Below, piece after piece: positions 29,664 through 36,697 of a stretch of DNA of 36,697 nt; the stretch's first letter is position 1, and each line of letters begins with the position of its first letter. The DNA is taken from contig JACQGN010000220.1 of the NCBI GenBank assembly GCA_016199545.1, positions 1-36,697 on the forward strand. Direction: 5' to 3'. The DNA comes from Betaproteobacteria bacterium (GTDB taxonomy: Bacteria > Pseudomonadota > Gammaproteobacteria > Burkholderiales > SG8-41). The notes under the pieces were generated by a model. It searched no databases. It saw only the letters and a program-made list of their open reading frames with translations, and had not been told where the DNA came from. The position numbers and the translations under genes were made by a program.

Positions 29664-30275
29664 ATGGGCAGGAGGTTTCCAGCGGTAGTGGCGTTCGCGG
29701 CGACCGCGTTGTTGTCGGGCTGCGGCTACAACACGCTGCAATCGACCGACGAGCAGATCAAGGCGGCTTGGGCCGAGGTGCTCAACCAGTACCAGCGGCG
29801 CACCGATCTCATCCCCAACCTGGTCGAAACGGTCAAGGCGTTTGCTGCGCAGGAACAGCAGGTTTTCCTCGGGGTGACCGAGGCGCGTTCGCGGGTGGGA
29901 TCGATCCAGGCGACCCCGGAACTCATTAACGATCCGCAGGCGTTCGCGCGCTTCCAGCAGGCGCAGGGGGCGCTGTCCTCGGCGCTGTCGCGGCTGCTGC
30001 TGGTGGCCGAGAACTATCCGCAGTTGAAGTCCGACCGGAATTTCCGTGACCTGCAGGCGCAACTTGAAGGCACGGAAAACCGCATCACCGTGGCGCGCAA
30101 CCGCTATATCAAGGCGGTGCAGGCGTACAACGTCGTCGTGCGCCAGTTCCCGAGCAACCTGACGGCGATGCTGTTCGGGTTCAAGGAGAAGCCGCAGTTC
30201 ACGGTCGAGAACGAGAAAGAGATCAGCAAGCCGCCGAAGGTCGATTTCAGCAAGCCCGCACCTGAGGCGAAGTAG
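29664..30275 (+). CDS. lemA: LemA-family lipoprotein-like protein
   Basis: 203 residues. The N-terminus MGRRFPAVVAFAATALLSGCGY ends in a lipobox (LSGC, Cys19), so the protein is probably a lipoprotein. The LemA core follows: YNTLQSTDEQIKAAWAEVLN, QYQRRTDLIPNLVETVKAFA, ARSRVGSIQATPELI, ENYPQLKSDRNFRDLQAQLE and TENRITVARNRYIKAVQAYN. It is a long helical bundle facing the periplasm. The function of LemA is not established. It is followed by a TPM-domain gene, the common lemA-ygcG-type pairing. Confidence 0.95.
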   Translation: MGRRFPAVVAFAATALLSGCGYNTLQSTDEQIKAAWAEVLNQYQRRTDLIPNLVETVKAFAAQEQQVFLGVTEARSRVGSIQATPELINDPQAFARFQQAQGALSSALSRLLLVAENYPQLKSDRNFRDLQAQLEGTENRITVARNRYIKAVQAYNVVVRQFPSNLTAMLFGFKEKPQFTVENEKEISKPPKVDFSKPAPEAK

Positions 30276-30288
30276 TACAGCAAGTGTC

Positions 30289-30325
30289 CCCTCCCCCTTG
30301 AGGGGGGAGGGTTAGGGTGGGGGTG
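30289..30325. repeat. CCCTCCCCC hairpin repeat between lemA and TPM gene
   Basis: CCCTCCCCC-TTGA-GGGGGGAGGG followed by TTAGGGTGGGGGTG, a single copy of the family expanded at 20583-20830. It ends 6 bases before the GTG start at 30331, so it occupies the ribosome-binding region of the TPM gene. Confidence 0.75.
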
Positions 30326-30330
30326 ACAAC

Positions 30331-31287
30331 GTGCAGGCACGAGCGAGCCTTATTTCTCTCACCTCGTCGCAGGTCGGGAAAAACAGGTTTTTCCTGCTCT
30401 TTCCCCTCTTGGCATGTCTGCTGATCGCCAGCGCGCGTGCTGAAGTCGCAATACCGCCGCTCGCATCACGCGTCACCGATCTCACCAACACACTCAATCC
30501 GCAGCAGCGCGACGCCCTCGAACAGAAGCTAGCGGGGTTCGAGTCCGCCAAGGGCAGCCAGATCGCCGTCCTGATCGTCCCGACGACGCAGCCGGAAGCG
30601 ATTGAGCAGTATTCGATCCGCGTCGCCGAGCAGTGGAAGCTCGGGCGTAAGGGAGTGGACGATGGCGCGCTGCTGGTCGTCGCCAAGGACGACCGCAGGA
30701 TGCGGCTCGAAGTCGGACGCGGCCTCGAAGGCGCGGTGCCCGACGCGGTGGCGAAGCGCATCACTGCCGACATCATCGCCCCTTACTTCAAGAAGGGCGA
30801 TTTCGCAGGCGGCATCAGCGCCGGCATCGAGCGCCTGATCAAGGTCGTGGAGGGCGAGCCGCTGCTGGAGCCGGCGGGCAAATCCCAACCCTCAAGCCCC
30901 GACTTGCTGGACTTCGTCTACATCGTCGTCTTCGGTCTGGTCATACTGTTCGTGGTGGACCGCTTGCGAGGCGCCTTGTTCGGCTGGCTCGGTGGCTCCG
31001 CGGTGGCCGGGGGCGCCACCGGCGTCGTCGCTTGGGCGATTACCGGGGCGGCGGAGCTCGGCATCACTCCCGCGTTCATCATCTTCATGCTGGCCCTGTT
31101 TGTCCTAGTACGCCACGCCCCCAGGAGCAACTTTTCCAGCGGATCGTCGTACCGCAGCCGGAAACGATCCTCAGGCGGCGGCTGGTCGTCCGGCGGCAGC
31201 GCGGGAGGCAGTTTCAGCAGCTCGGGCGGCGGCTTCAGTGGCGGCGGTGGCGATTTCGGCGGGGGCGGGGCGTCGAGCAGCTGGTAG
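30331..31287 (+). CDS. TPM-domain membrane protein (YgcG family)
   Basis: 318 residues from a GTG. The signal-like helix is about residues 18-36 (FLLFPLLACLLIASARA), followed by the TPM domain (PPLASRVTDLTNTLNPQQ, KGSQIAVLIVPTTQPE, LEVGRGLEGAVPDAVAKRI, FAGGISAGIERL) to about 175. Two membrane helices are near 192-207 and 225-258, and a Ser/Gly-rich tail has SSSGGGFSGGGGDFGGGG near the end. Such proteins lie beside lemA in many bacteria and are thought to act at the envelope; the reaction, if any, is unknown. The upstream C/G hairpin repeat may affect its translation. Confidence 0.93.
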   Translation: MQARASLISLTSSQVGKNRFFLLFPLLACLLIASARAEVAIPPLASRVTDLTNTLNPQQRDALEQKLAGFESAKGSQIAVLIVPTTQPEAIEQYSIRVAEQWKLGRKGVDDGALLVVAKDDRRMRLEVGRGLEGAVPDAVAKRITADIIAPYFKKGDFAGGISAGIERLIKVVEGEPLLEPAGKSQPSSPDLLDFVYIVVFGLVILFVVDRLRGALFGWLGGSAVAGGATGVVAWAITGAAELGITPAFIIFMLALFVLVRHAPRSNFSSGSSYRSRKRSSGGGWSSGGSAGGSFSSSGGGFSGGGGDFGGGGASSSW

Positions 31288-31348
31288 CTGCAAGCTTCAA
31301 CGCAATGGACGCAAAGGAACGAAGGCAGGCGCAACGGTTGTGAGGACT

Positions 31349-31462
31349 ATGGGTCTCAAGCGCGTCTTCAAGAATCTCACGATCATGGGAGCGCTCGTTT
31401 TCATCATGGGCACGGGATCGGGCCCGCTGAGTCTCTCTGGAAGTCAGGACAAAAAGCAATGA
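31349..31462 (+). pseudogene. Short membrane ORF resembling a DoxX C-terminus
   Basis: 37 residues, MGLKRVFKNLTIMGALVFIM followed by GTGSGPLSLSGSQ. The NLTIMGALVFI...GPLSL pattern resembles the last helix and tail of DoxX-family membrane proteins, which are about 130 residues long, so this is probably all that remains of one. It is flanked by A/G-rich ACGCAAAGG-type repeat fragments (31299-31340) and an inverted relative (31462-31485). It might alternatively be a genuine small membrane protein. Confidence 0.4.
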
Positions 31463-31499
31463 CGCGTCCTTCGTGTCCATGCTTTAGCTGAGTGTCCCC

Positions 31500-32675
31500 A
31501 TGGCCAATAGCACACCGCCGCTCGCGCGGCGCATGGCGGAAATCGCGCCCTTCCGCGTGATGGACATCCTGGCGCGCGCGCGCGAGCTGGAGACGCAGGG
31601 CCGCTCCATCGTCCACATGGAAGTCGGCGAGCCCGATTTCCCGACGCCGAAGCCCATTTGTGAAGCGGGCATTGCCGCGCTCCGGAAGGGCGAGCTCCAT
31701 TACACGCCCGCCCCCGGCCTTTCGGAATTGCGCGAAGCCATCGCTGGGCATTACCGCGTGCGCGATGGCATTGACGTTGCACCCTCGCGCATCGTGGTCA
31801 CCACCGGTTCCTCCGGTGCACTGCTGCTCGCGCTCGGCGCGCTGGTGAATCCCGGCGACCAGGTCCTGCTCGCCGATCCCGGCTACCCTTGCAACCGAAA
31901 TTTCGTGCGCCTGCTGGAAGGCGAGCCGGTCGGCGTCGCGGTCGGACCCGACGGCAACTACCAGCTCACGCCCGAGCTGCTCGAACAGCACTGGGGCAGC
32001 CGCACCGCTGCCGCGATCGTGGCGTCACCTTCGAATCCGACCGGCACCATCGTGCCTTCCGCGCACCTCAAGGCGATGGTGCAGCTTGCGCGGGAGCGCG
32101 GCGGAACGCTGATCGTCGATGAGATCTACCACGGCCTGGTGTACGAGGGGGAGGCCACCAGCGCGCTCACGTTCGCTGACGACGTGTTCGTCGTCAACAG
32201 CTTCTCCAAGTACTTCAACATGACCGGCTGGCGGCTGGGATGGCTGGTCGTGCCCGAGCGCTATCTGCGCGAAGTCGACAAGCTCGCGCAGAATATTTTC
32301 ATCTCGCCGCCGGCGCCGGCGCAGTTCGCGGCGCTCGCCGCCTTCCTCCCGGAAACCCTCGCTATCGCCGAAGCGCACCGCGCGGAGTTCAAAGAGCGGC
32401 GCGACTACCTGGTGCCGGCGCTGCGCGCGCTGGGGTTTGACATCCCGCACACGCCCGACGGCGCATTCTACGTCTACGCCGGCTGCGCTGGACTCACGGC
32501 GGACAGCTTTGCATTCACTCACGATCTGCTGGAGCGGGCGGGCGTCGCGATCGCGCCCGGCATCGACTTCGGCGCCAACCGGCCGCACGAACATGTTCGC
32601 TTCTCGTACACGAAGTCGCTCGACGTGCTCGCGGAGGGCGTGCGCCGCATCGGCGAATTTCTCCGCAGGCGGTAG
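31500..32675 (+). CDS. Pyridoxal-phosphate aminotransferase (class I/II)
   Basis: 391 residues, the usual length for aspartate aminotransferase-like fold type I enzymes. Motifs: MEVGEPDFPTPKPICEA near residue 40, YTPAPGLSELREAI near 72, TTGSSGALLLAL near 101, ADPGYPCNRNF, SPSNPTGTIVP near 180, DEIYHGLVY near 208 and the Schiff-base lysine K237 in NSFSKYFNMTGWRLGW. The C-terminal Arg that binds the substrate carboxylate is in HVRFSYTKS. It transfers amino groups between an amino acid and a 2-oxo acid; the specific amino acid is not clear from sequence. Confidence 0.92.
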   Translation: MANSTPPLARRMAEIAPFRVMDILARARELETQGRSIVHMEVGEPDFPTPKPICEAGIAALRKGELHYTPAPGLSELREAIAGHYRVRDGIDVAPSRIVVTTGSSGALLLALGALVNPGDQVLLADPGYPCNRNFVRLLEGEPVGVAVGPDGNYQLTPELLEQHWGSRTAAAIVASPSNPTGTIVPSAHLKAMVQLARERGGTLIVDEIYHGLVYEGEATSALTFADDVFVVNSFSKYFNMTGWRLGWLVVPERYLREVDKLAQNIFISPPAPAQFAALAAFLPETLAIAEAHRAEFKERRDYLVPALRALGFDIPHTPDGAFYVYAGCAGLTADSFAFTHDLLERAGVAIAPGIDFGANRPHEHVRFSYTKSLDVLAEGVRRIGEFLRRR

Positions 32676-32709
32676 ACCCGGATACCCGTTTGTAGCGCAT
32701 GGTGAGCCG

Positions 32710-33414
32710 ATGACAGAATTGATACCGCCGGGTGACAGCAACGCCGTTGCGGCAGGCGGCAAAATCGTGGTGTTCTCCATTCTCCAGCCGTCCACATGCG
32801 GAGAATGCGGCGCCGAGCTTCCGAAAGGCAGCCTGTTGCGGATGGAGCAGGAGAAAGCGCTCTGCCTTGAGTGCGCTGATCTGGATCATCTGGTGTTTCT
32901 GCCGCGCGGCGATACGGCCCTGACACGCCGCAGCGGGAAGTACTCCACGTTGTCAGCGGTCGTCCTGCGATTCAGTCGCGCCCGCCGCCGCTACGAGCGT
33001 CAGGGCGTGCTCGTGGAAGCGCCCGCGCTCGAGCGCGCCGAAAAGGAATGCCTCGACGACGAAGCGCAACGGCGCGCTGCACGGGAGCGGGCTTCGCACG
33101 CGCGCGAGCGCGTCGATATGCAATATGTCGCCCAGTTCTCCGAGCAGATTCAATCCCGGTACCCGGGCTGTCCACCCCGCGAGGCCGGGGAGATTGCGAG
33201 GCACGCGTGCGAGAAGTACAGCGGGCGTGTCGGACGCTCCGCCCGCGCGAAGCTGTTTGACGCGCCGGCGATCGAATTGGCAGTGCAGGCTCACGTTCGC
33301 CACCGGCACACTGAATACGACGGTCTCCTGGCGCGGGGGTGCGACCGCAGCGAGGCGCGAGCCTCGGTGGCGCGCGCCGTGGCGAAAGTCATGGAGCGGT
33401 GGAGCAGGGAATAA
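32710..33414 (+). CDS. DUF2293-domain protein with N-terminal zinc ribbon
   Basis: 234 residues from the ATG at 32710; an open frame upstream only overlaps the aminotransferase. Residues about 26-56 hold two Cys pairs, CGECGAELPKG and CLECADLDHL, suggesting a zinc ribbon. A helical Arg/Glu-rich middle follows, and the C-terminal 90 residues match DUF2293 (IQSRYPGCPPREAGEIARHA, GRVGRSARAK, AVQAHVRHRHTEYDGLL). The function of the domain is unknown. It lies 34 bases after the aminotransferase stop and may be co-transcribed with it. Confidence 0.8.
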   Translation: MTELIPPGDSNAVAAGGKIVVFSILQPSTCGECGAELPKGSLLRMEQEKALCLECADLDHLVFLPRGDTALTRRSGKYSTLSAVVLRFSRARRRYERQGVLVEAPALERAEKECLDDEAQRRAARERASHARERVDMQYVAQFSEQIQSRYPGCPPREAGEIARHACEKYSGRVGRSARAKLFDAPAIELAVQAHVRHRHTEYDGLLARGCDRSEARASVARAVAKVMERWSRE

Positions 33415-33555
33415 TCTGAACTCGTCGCGGATGAGCCACGTTTCCCGGCGTTTCCCCTCGCCCTCCGGAAGACGAGGCGATGGGAGACGCTTGTATACCC
33501 CGGCATATGGGTTTAGGATTTTCGGCATGCGGCTGGCGGCGCAGCGAACCCCGGG

Positions 33556-33687
33556 ATGCTGGTTGTCGACTGGAGCTCCAAGGGCTGTCGCTGGTGCACT
33601 TGCCGGGAGAGTTCCGTGCCGGGGATGGAGAAAAGGTTCAACGAGTCGGAGGAGTTCAGGAGGATTACAGGAGGTGACGCAGGATGA
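33556..33687 (+). CDS. Candidate small Cys-rich ORF overlapping the osmC-like start
   Basis: 43 codons starting MLVVDWSSKGCRWCTCRESS. Its TGA stop (33685-33687) overlaps the ATG of the OsmC-like gene (33684-33686), the ATGA arrangement used for translational coupling. The VVDWSSKGCRWC stretch is reminiscent of a thioredoxin active-site segment (VDFWxxxCxxC), but the ORF is far too short for a thioredoxin and there is no clear ribosome-binding site. It may be a leader peptide, a remnant, or chance. Confidence 0.3.
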   Translation: MLVVDWSSKGCRWCTCRESSVPGMEKRFNESEEFRRITGGDAG

Positions 33688-34130
33688 CTCAAGGTGAAGT
33701 CCGAAACTATGCCGTCAACGCGCGCTCGACCGACACGCACGGACGAGTGCTTTGCAACGTCCGTAACCATCATTTCGTGATCGACGGCCCGGTGCAGAAC
33801 GGCTGTCCGGGCGAGGAGGTGACTCCCGCCGAACTCTTTCTCAGCGGCATCGCTGCCTGCGGAGTGGAGTTGCTGCAGTCGTTTGCCAGGGCGGACCAGG
33901 TTCCGCTGCGCGGTGTGAGCGTCGAGATCGACGGCACGCTCGATCGCGGCAATCCCGTGCGCAGCGATCTGTCGGTTCTCAACTCCGTCCACCTTCGATT
34001 CAATCTCAGGGGCGTGACGGAAGCGCAGGGTGCGGCACTCATCCAGCGCTTCAAGAACCGCTGACCACTCTACGGCAGCGTCGCAGTTGCGACGCCGGAT
34101 GTCAGAGTGGAAGTAGGCACGGTGGCTTAG
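33684..34130 (+). CDS. OsmC-family protein, candidate selenoprotein (UGA at residue 127)
   Basis: The ATG at 33684 has AGGAGGT 8 bases upstream. Read conventionally the frame ends at TGA 34062-34064 after 126 residues. Reading the TGA as an amino acid continues for 21 more residues, PLYGSVAVATPDVRVEV..., to a TAG at 34128-34130, giving 148 residues, the normal OsmC size. The upstream part has the peroxidatic cysteine C59 (ELFLSGIAACGVELLQ) and the EEVTPAE loop. In OsmC/Ohr proteins the second catalytic Cys starts the motif C-P-(L/V/I)-x, exactly where UGA-P-L-Y-G stands here. So the codon is either Sec or a nonsense mutation of that Cys. The hairpin at 34065-34110 favours Sec. The family reduces organic hydroperoxides. 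Confidence 0.75.
34065..34110 (+). promoter_or_regulatory. SECIS-like hairpin directly after the UGA
   Basis: The outer stem is CCACTCT (34065-34071) with AGAGTGG (34104-34110). The inner stem is GCGTCGC (34078-34084) with GCGACGC (34089-34095). Both are perfect, 7 bases each, with an AGTT apical loop (34085-34088). The loop begins 20 bases after the UGA and has a G in its second position, as expected for bacterial SECIS elements recognised by SelB. The intervening internal loop is asymmetric (6 and 8 bases). Confidence 0.65.
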
Positions 34131-34151
34131 ACGGACGTACGAGCTGGGGCG

Positions 34152-34239
34152 CTTCGGGACTGGCCCCGTACGTTTGCCACTCCATCCCACCCCCATCCCA
34201 ACCCCCCGTCGAGGGGGAAGGGGTGAACAGGTCCCGAAG
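34152..34239. repeat. C/G hairpin repeat framed by 9-base inverted repeats
   Basis: CTTCGGGAC (34152-34160) and GTCCCGAAG (34231-34239) are perfect complements. Between them lies a copy of the dispersed repeat (CCCACCCCCATCCCAACCCC, then CCCCCGTCGAGGGGG). It separates the convergent OsmC-like and TauE-like genes and could act as a two-way terminator. Confidence 0.6.
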
Positions 34240-34244
34240 GGACA

Positions 34245-34979
34245 TTAAGCGACGGCGCGCAGGATGAGGGAGAAGCCGCTCACGGTGAGCAGTGCGCCGA
34301 TGAGCCGGATCACGTGCTCGCGCGCGAGATTGAGGTGCAGGCGGTTGCCGGCGTAAAGGCCCAGCGCCATCACCGGCAGCAGCAGCGCCGACGTGACGAG
34401 CACTTCCACAGTGAACAGCCCCGCAGCGGCGAACAGGGCGATCCGCGCGATGGTGGTGAAGATGAAAATCACCGGCATGGTGGCGCGGATCTGATCCGGT
34501 GTCGCCCCGCGCCCGGTGAGGAAGAATACGTAGATCGGCCCGCCGACGCCGAACGCCGAGGACGCGGTGCCGGCGAACAAACCGAGCGGCGCGGCTGTCC
34601 AACGCGCGAGACGCATCACGGCGCCGCGCTTCGCTGCATAGCTGATGCCAAACAGCATGGCCAGTGTCCCCAGCGCACCGAGCAGCACGTCGGCAGGCAC
34701 ACGCAGCAGGAAGAACACGCCTCCCAGCATGCCGGCGATCATGAAGGGCAGCAGCGGCAGGATCTCCGCCTTGTAGACGCTGGCGCGCAGCTTCACGCCC
34801 ATGCGGACCGAGCTCACGCAGTCCAGGGCCACCACCACCGGGATCACGAACTTCAGCGGCAGGACATGGGCGAGCAGCGGCACCGCAATCAGCGTCGAGC
34901 CGAAGCCCGTGATGGCAAAGATGACATACGCGCCGACGATGATGAGCGGTGCGAATACGACAATTTCGAGGTCAGGCAT
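34245..34979 (-). CDS. TauE/SafE-family permease
   Basis: 244 residues with about eight hydrophobic segments. The N-terminal repeat has FAITGFGSTLIAVPLLAHVL (the GxGG/GFGS-type signature) and the second repeat has TASSAFGVGGPIYVFFL, the paired motif of the sulfite exporter TauE/SafE family (Pfam TauE). VVALDCVSSVRMGVKLR lies between helices 2 and 3. Members export or import sulfonates, sulfite or other organic anions across the inner membrane; the substrate cannot be assigned. The gene is convergent with the OsmC-like gene and divergent from a coiled-coil protein gene. Confidence 0.92.
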   Translation of the reverse strand: MPDLEIVVFAPLIIVGAYVIFAITGFGSTLIAVPLLAHVLPLKFVIPVVVALDCVSSVRMGVKLRASVYKAEILPLLPFMIAGMLGGVFFLLRVPADVLLGALGTLAMLFGISYAAKRGAVMRLARWTAAPLGLFAGTASSAFGVGGPIYVFFLTGRGATPDQIRATMPVIFIFTTIARIALFAAAGLFTVEVLVTSALLLPVMALGLYAGNRLHLNLAREHVIRLIGALLTVSGFSLILRAVA

Positions 34980-35068
34980 GCGGAAACCAGGGTTGTTCTT
35001 GCCGGCCGGGTGCTGCCGCGAGTATACCTGTGGCTATAATCATGCGTTGATCCCTGGAAGCCCTGACC

Positions 35069-35752
35069 ATGGTGGATGCCATTTTCTCGAGATTCATCAA
35101 GGCCGCTGCGGCCGTTGCGCTCGCCGTGCTGTTCACTCTCTCCATTGCGGCGCGGGGGGCGGCGGTGAGCCCGCCTTCTGGTGAAGATGCGCAACAGGCG
35201 GCGCGCGCGAAGCTCAAGACCGGGGAAGCACAACTCGCGGCGAGCCGCGCCCAGCTGAAAAGTGATCACCGGGCGCTCGGCGATGCGCGCAAGACGGGGG
35301 ACAGGCAGAAAGTCCGCGCAGCAACCGAGAAAGTGAGAAACGCCCGCGCGCGGGTCGCCCGCGACCGGCAGCAGCTTCAGCGGTCGCGGGAACACCTGCA
35401 GAAGCTGCAGAACCCCGGCGGCAGGGAGCATGCCCGGGCGGTGCAGGAAAAGGCGAGGGCGGAGCGCGCCAGGAAGAACGCCGAACGCAGCAAGGCGAAG
35501 GCCGCGCGCGAGGCTGCGGCGCGCAAGGCGGACGAAGTCACGCGGAAGCGGCGGGCGGAGGTGGAGCAGAAACGGGCCGGGCGCGAGGCGGGCACAGCCG
35601 AGCGTGAGCGCATGAAAGCCGGGCAGGAACAACGCCGTCGCGAGCAGCAAGAGGCGCGCGAGGAAAGAAGGCGGCAGCAGGAGGCGGCCAAGCGCGACAA
35701 AGAGGAAAAGCGCAAGCAACGTGACGCCGAACGCGCAGCGAGGAAATCGTGA
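35069..35752 (+). CDS. Exported or anchored basic coiled-coil protein
   Basis: 227 residues. A hydrophobic segment at about 10-30 (IKAAAAVALAVLFTLSIAARG) is a signal peptide or anchor. From about 40 to the end the sequence is one long charged helix rich in Arg, Lys, Glu, Ala and Gln with heptad-like spacing, becoming very Arg/Lys-rich towards the end (EERRRQQEAAKRDKEEKRKQ). No catalytic motif is visible. The composition resembles periplasmic scaffolding or TolA-like domains, but similarity from low complexity alone is weak evidence. It precedes the phosphatase gene by 37 bases. Confidence 0.65.
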   Translation: MVDAIFSRFIKAAAAVALAVLFTLSIAARGAAVSPPSGEDAQQAARAKLKTGEAQLAASRAQLKSDHRALGDARKTGDRQKVRAATEKVRNARARVARDRQQLQRSREHLQKLQNPGGREHARAVQEKARAERARKNAERSKAKAAREAAARKADEVTRKRRAEVEQKRAGREAGTAERERMKAGQEQRRREQQEAREERRRQQEAAKRDKEEKRKQRDAERAARKS

Positions 35753-35789
35753 TCGGCGCGATGACCGCTGCGACTGCCGCGAATTGCCC

Positions 35790-36431
35790 ATGACCCGTGT
35801 CATCCTGATCCGCCACGCGGAGACGCCATGGAACCGCGAGCGCCGCATGCAGGGGCACATCGACACCCCGCTGTCGGTGGCCGGGCGTGCTCAGGCGGCG
35901 GCGCTCGGCCTGCGCCTCGCCGATGGCGGCTTCAACGCGCTCTACAGCAGCGATCTCTCCCGGGCACGCGAGACCGCGCGCGCCATCGCGGAGCGCAGCG
36001 GACGCGAGGTCGTTTCGGACGCGCGGTTGCGCGAGCGCTCTTTCGGCATCTTCGAGGGGCTGACCTACGCGGAGATGGCCGAGCGTCATCCGGAGGATTT
36101 CGCGCGCTTTGACGCGCGTGACCCCGATTACGTCATGCCCGGGGGCGAGAGCGCGCGCGCATTCTGGGAGCGCTGCCTCGCATGCCTCGGTGAAATCGGT
36201 GAGCGGCATGCGGGAGCCGAGGTCGTCGTCGTCACTCATGGACTGGTGCTCGATGCGGTCTACCGCGAAGCGCACGGGCTCGGCTACCACGAGCCGCGTC
36301 CCGTCCCCCTGGTGAACGCGAGCATCAATGCGTTTTCCTACGAGGAAGGCATGTGGCGCATGGAATCGTGGGGCGACGTCGGCCACCTCGATCCCGCACT
36401 TGTCACGCGCTACGAAGGACGCGCCAGATGA
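35790..36431 (+). CDS. Histidine phosphatase family protein
   Basis: 213 residues from the ATG at 35790 (MTRVILIRHAETPWNRERR); the frame is open to 35721 but the earlier part is not family-like and overlaps the coiled-coil gene. The catalytic phosphohistidine is H9 in LIRHAETPWN. Other family features are the YSSDLSRARETARAIA segment, the proton-donor Glu in RERSFGIFEGLTYAEM and the second histidine in VVVVTHGLVLDAVYR. Relatives include phosphoglycerate mutase-like and CobC phosphatases. No cobalamin genes are present, so the substrate is unknown. Confidence 0.93.
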   Translation: MTRVILIRHAETPWNRERRMQGHIDTPLSVAGRAQAAALGLRLADGGFNALYSSDLSRARETARAIAERSGREVVSDARLRERSFGIFEGLTYAEMAERHPEDFARFDARDPDYVMPGGESARAFWERCLACLGEIGERHAGAEVVVVTHGLVLDAVYREAHGLGYHEPRPVPLVNASINAFSYEEGMWRMESWGDVGHLDPALVTRYEGRAR

Positions 36432-36440
36432 CGAGACAAT

Positions 36441-36513
36441 GTAGGCTGGGATAAGCGCAGCGTATCCCGACGGTCGCGCGAATTGTCGGGGTTCGCGTTA
36501 CTCACTCCAACCT
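36441..36513. repeat. Imperfect inverted intergenic repeat
   Basis: TGTAGGCTGGGATAAGCGCA ... TATCCCGAC is answered by GTCGGGGTTCGCG ... ACTCCAACCTGCG. Both arms belong to the common family built around 'GGGTTCGCTGCGCT'. It fills the space between the phosphatase and the aminopeptidase-like gene. Confidence 0.6.
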
Positions 36514-36516
36514 GCG

Positions 36517-36697
36517 ATGCATATTAGCCTGAGTAAACGTCTCGTTGCGGCCTGCCTTGTCATGCTGCCATCGGGCTGCGCGAGCATCGGGTACTACCTG
36601 CAGGCGATGGGCGGCCAGTTCGAGGTCTGGCAGCGCGCGAGCGCGATCGACGGGGTGATCGGCGATGCGGGTACCGCCCCCGCGCTCAGAGAAAAGC
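36517..36697 (+). CDS. Predicted aminopeptidase lipoprotein, 5' part only
   Basis: 60 codons to the window edge. The start is the ATG at 36517. The signal sequence is of lipoprotein type, LVAACLVMLPSGCASIGYYL with a lipobox ending at Cys21. The following GYYLQAMGGQFEVWQRASAI resembles the N-terminus of the putative aminopeptidase family (COG4324) found in proteobacteria. The peptidase domain would lie beyond the end of the window, so activity cannot be judged. Confidence 0.75.
   Translation, partial: MHISLSKRLVAACLVMLPSGCASIGYYLQAMGGQFEVWQRASAIDGVIGDAGTAPALREK

Noticed and set aside
31349-31462. Second UGA-containing or extended gene around the DoxX-like ORF
   Set aside because: The frame ends cleanly, flanks are repeat fragments, and no extended homology was seen after the stop.
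34062-34064. UGA read as tryptophan (alternative genetic code)
   Set aside because: TGA is the normal stop of many other genes in the window (for example rimI, the primase and ispD), so a global reassignment is excluded.

Overview
The window is high-GC proteobacterial DNA, most likely from an uncultured betaproteobacterium. The tsaB-rimI-uracil-DNA-glycosylase operon, ispD-ispF, the EnvZ/OmpR pair and the dense intergenic repeat families all fit that. I recognise no species. The first 1.6 kb is visibly poorer in G+C than the rest.

Layout. (1) 1-6240: part of an integrated mobile element with small unknown proteins, an AlpA-like regulator, a large PriCT-2/Toprim/DUF3987 primase-helicase, two HGG-motif proteins and a degenerate tandem repeat array at its right side. 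No integrase is in view. (2) 6331-8881, minus strand: a complete AmmeMemoRadiSam cluster (amrB-amrA-amrS). (3) 9008-10930: ispD, ispF (isoprenoid MEP pathway) and thpR. (4) 10941-13133, minus: an EnvZ/OmpR-type two-component system whose two genes are separated by a heptanucleotide array. (5) 13358-16326: secreted low-complexity, Cys-rich and EF-hand proteins, ending in a DUF1800/DUF1501 deletion chimera. A tandem GAAACA-N4-GTTACA motif upstream of both ompR and this cluster suggests a regulatory link. (6) 16540-20565: a DGQHR-domain protein, XdhC-family protein and SEC-C protein. (7) 20583-21926: repeats and decayed genes (truncated WYL-type regulator, orphan ribbon-helix-helix protein, broken haloacid dehalogenase). 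(8) 21944-26274: RidA, then a catabolic cluster of CaiB/BaiF CoA-transferase, D-tartrate dehydratase, a divergent AroQ-fold protein and an HpcH/HpaI aldolase. (9) 26403-29441: a small membrane protein, tsaB, rimI and a uracil-DNA glycosylase gene that carries a whole REP/RAYT transposase cassette inserted in frame. (10) 29664-36697: LemA and TPM-domain envelope proteins, an aminotransferase, DUF2293, an OsmC-family gene with a UGA at its conserved second cysteine and a SECIS-like hairpin, a TauE/SafE permease, a coiled-coil protein, a histidine phosphatase and the start of a lipoprotein aminopeptidase.

The two strongest signals are the OsmC-like candidate selenoprotein (UGA at 34062-34064, two-stem hairpin 34065-34110) and the RAYT 'REPtron' (28204-28836) spliced in frame into the glycosylase, with matching outward-facing REP hairpins at both ends. 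Next in rank are the DUF1800-DUF1501 fusion, the dispersed 7-nt-period arrays at four gene borders, and the AroQ-fold protein that has lost dehydroquinase catalytic residues. Everything here was read by eye. No database search or folding program was run.
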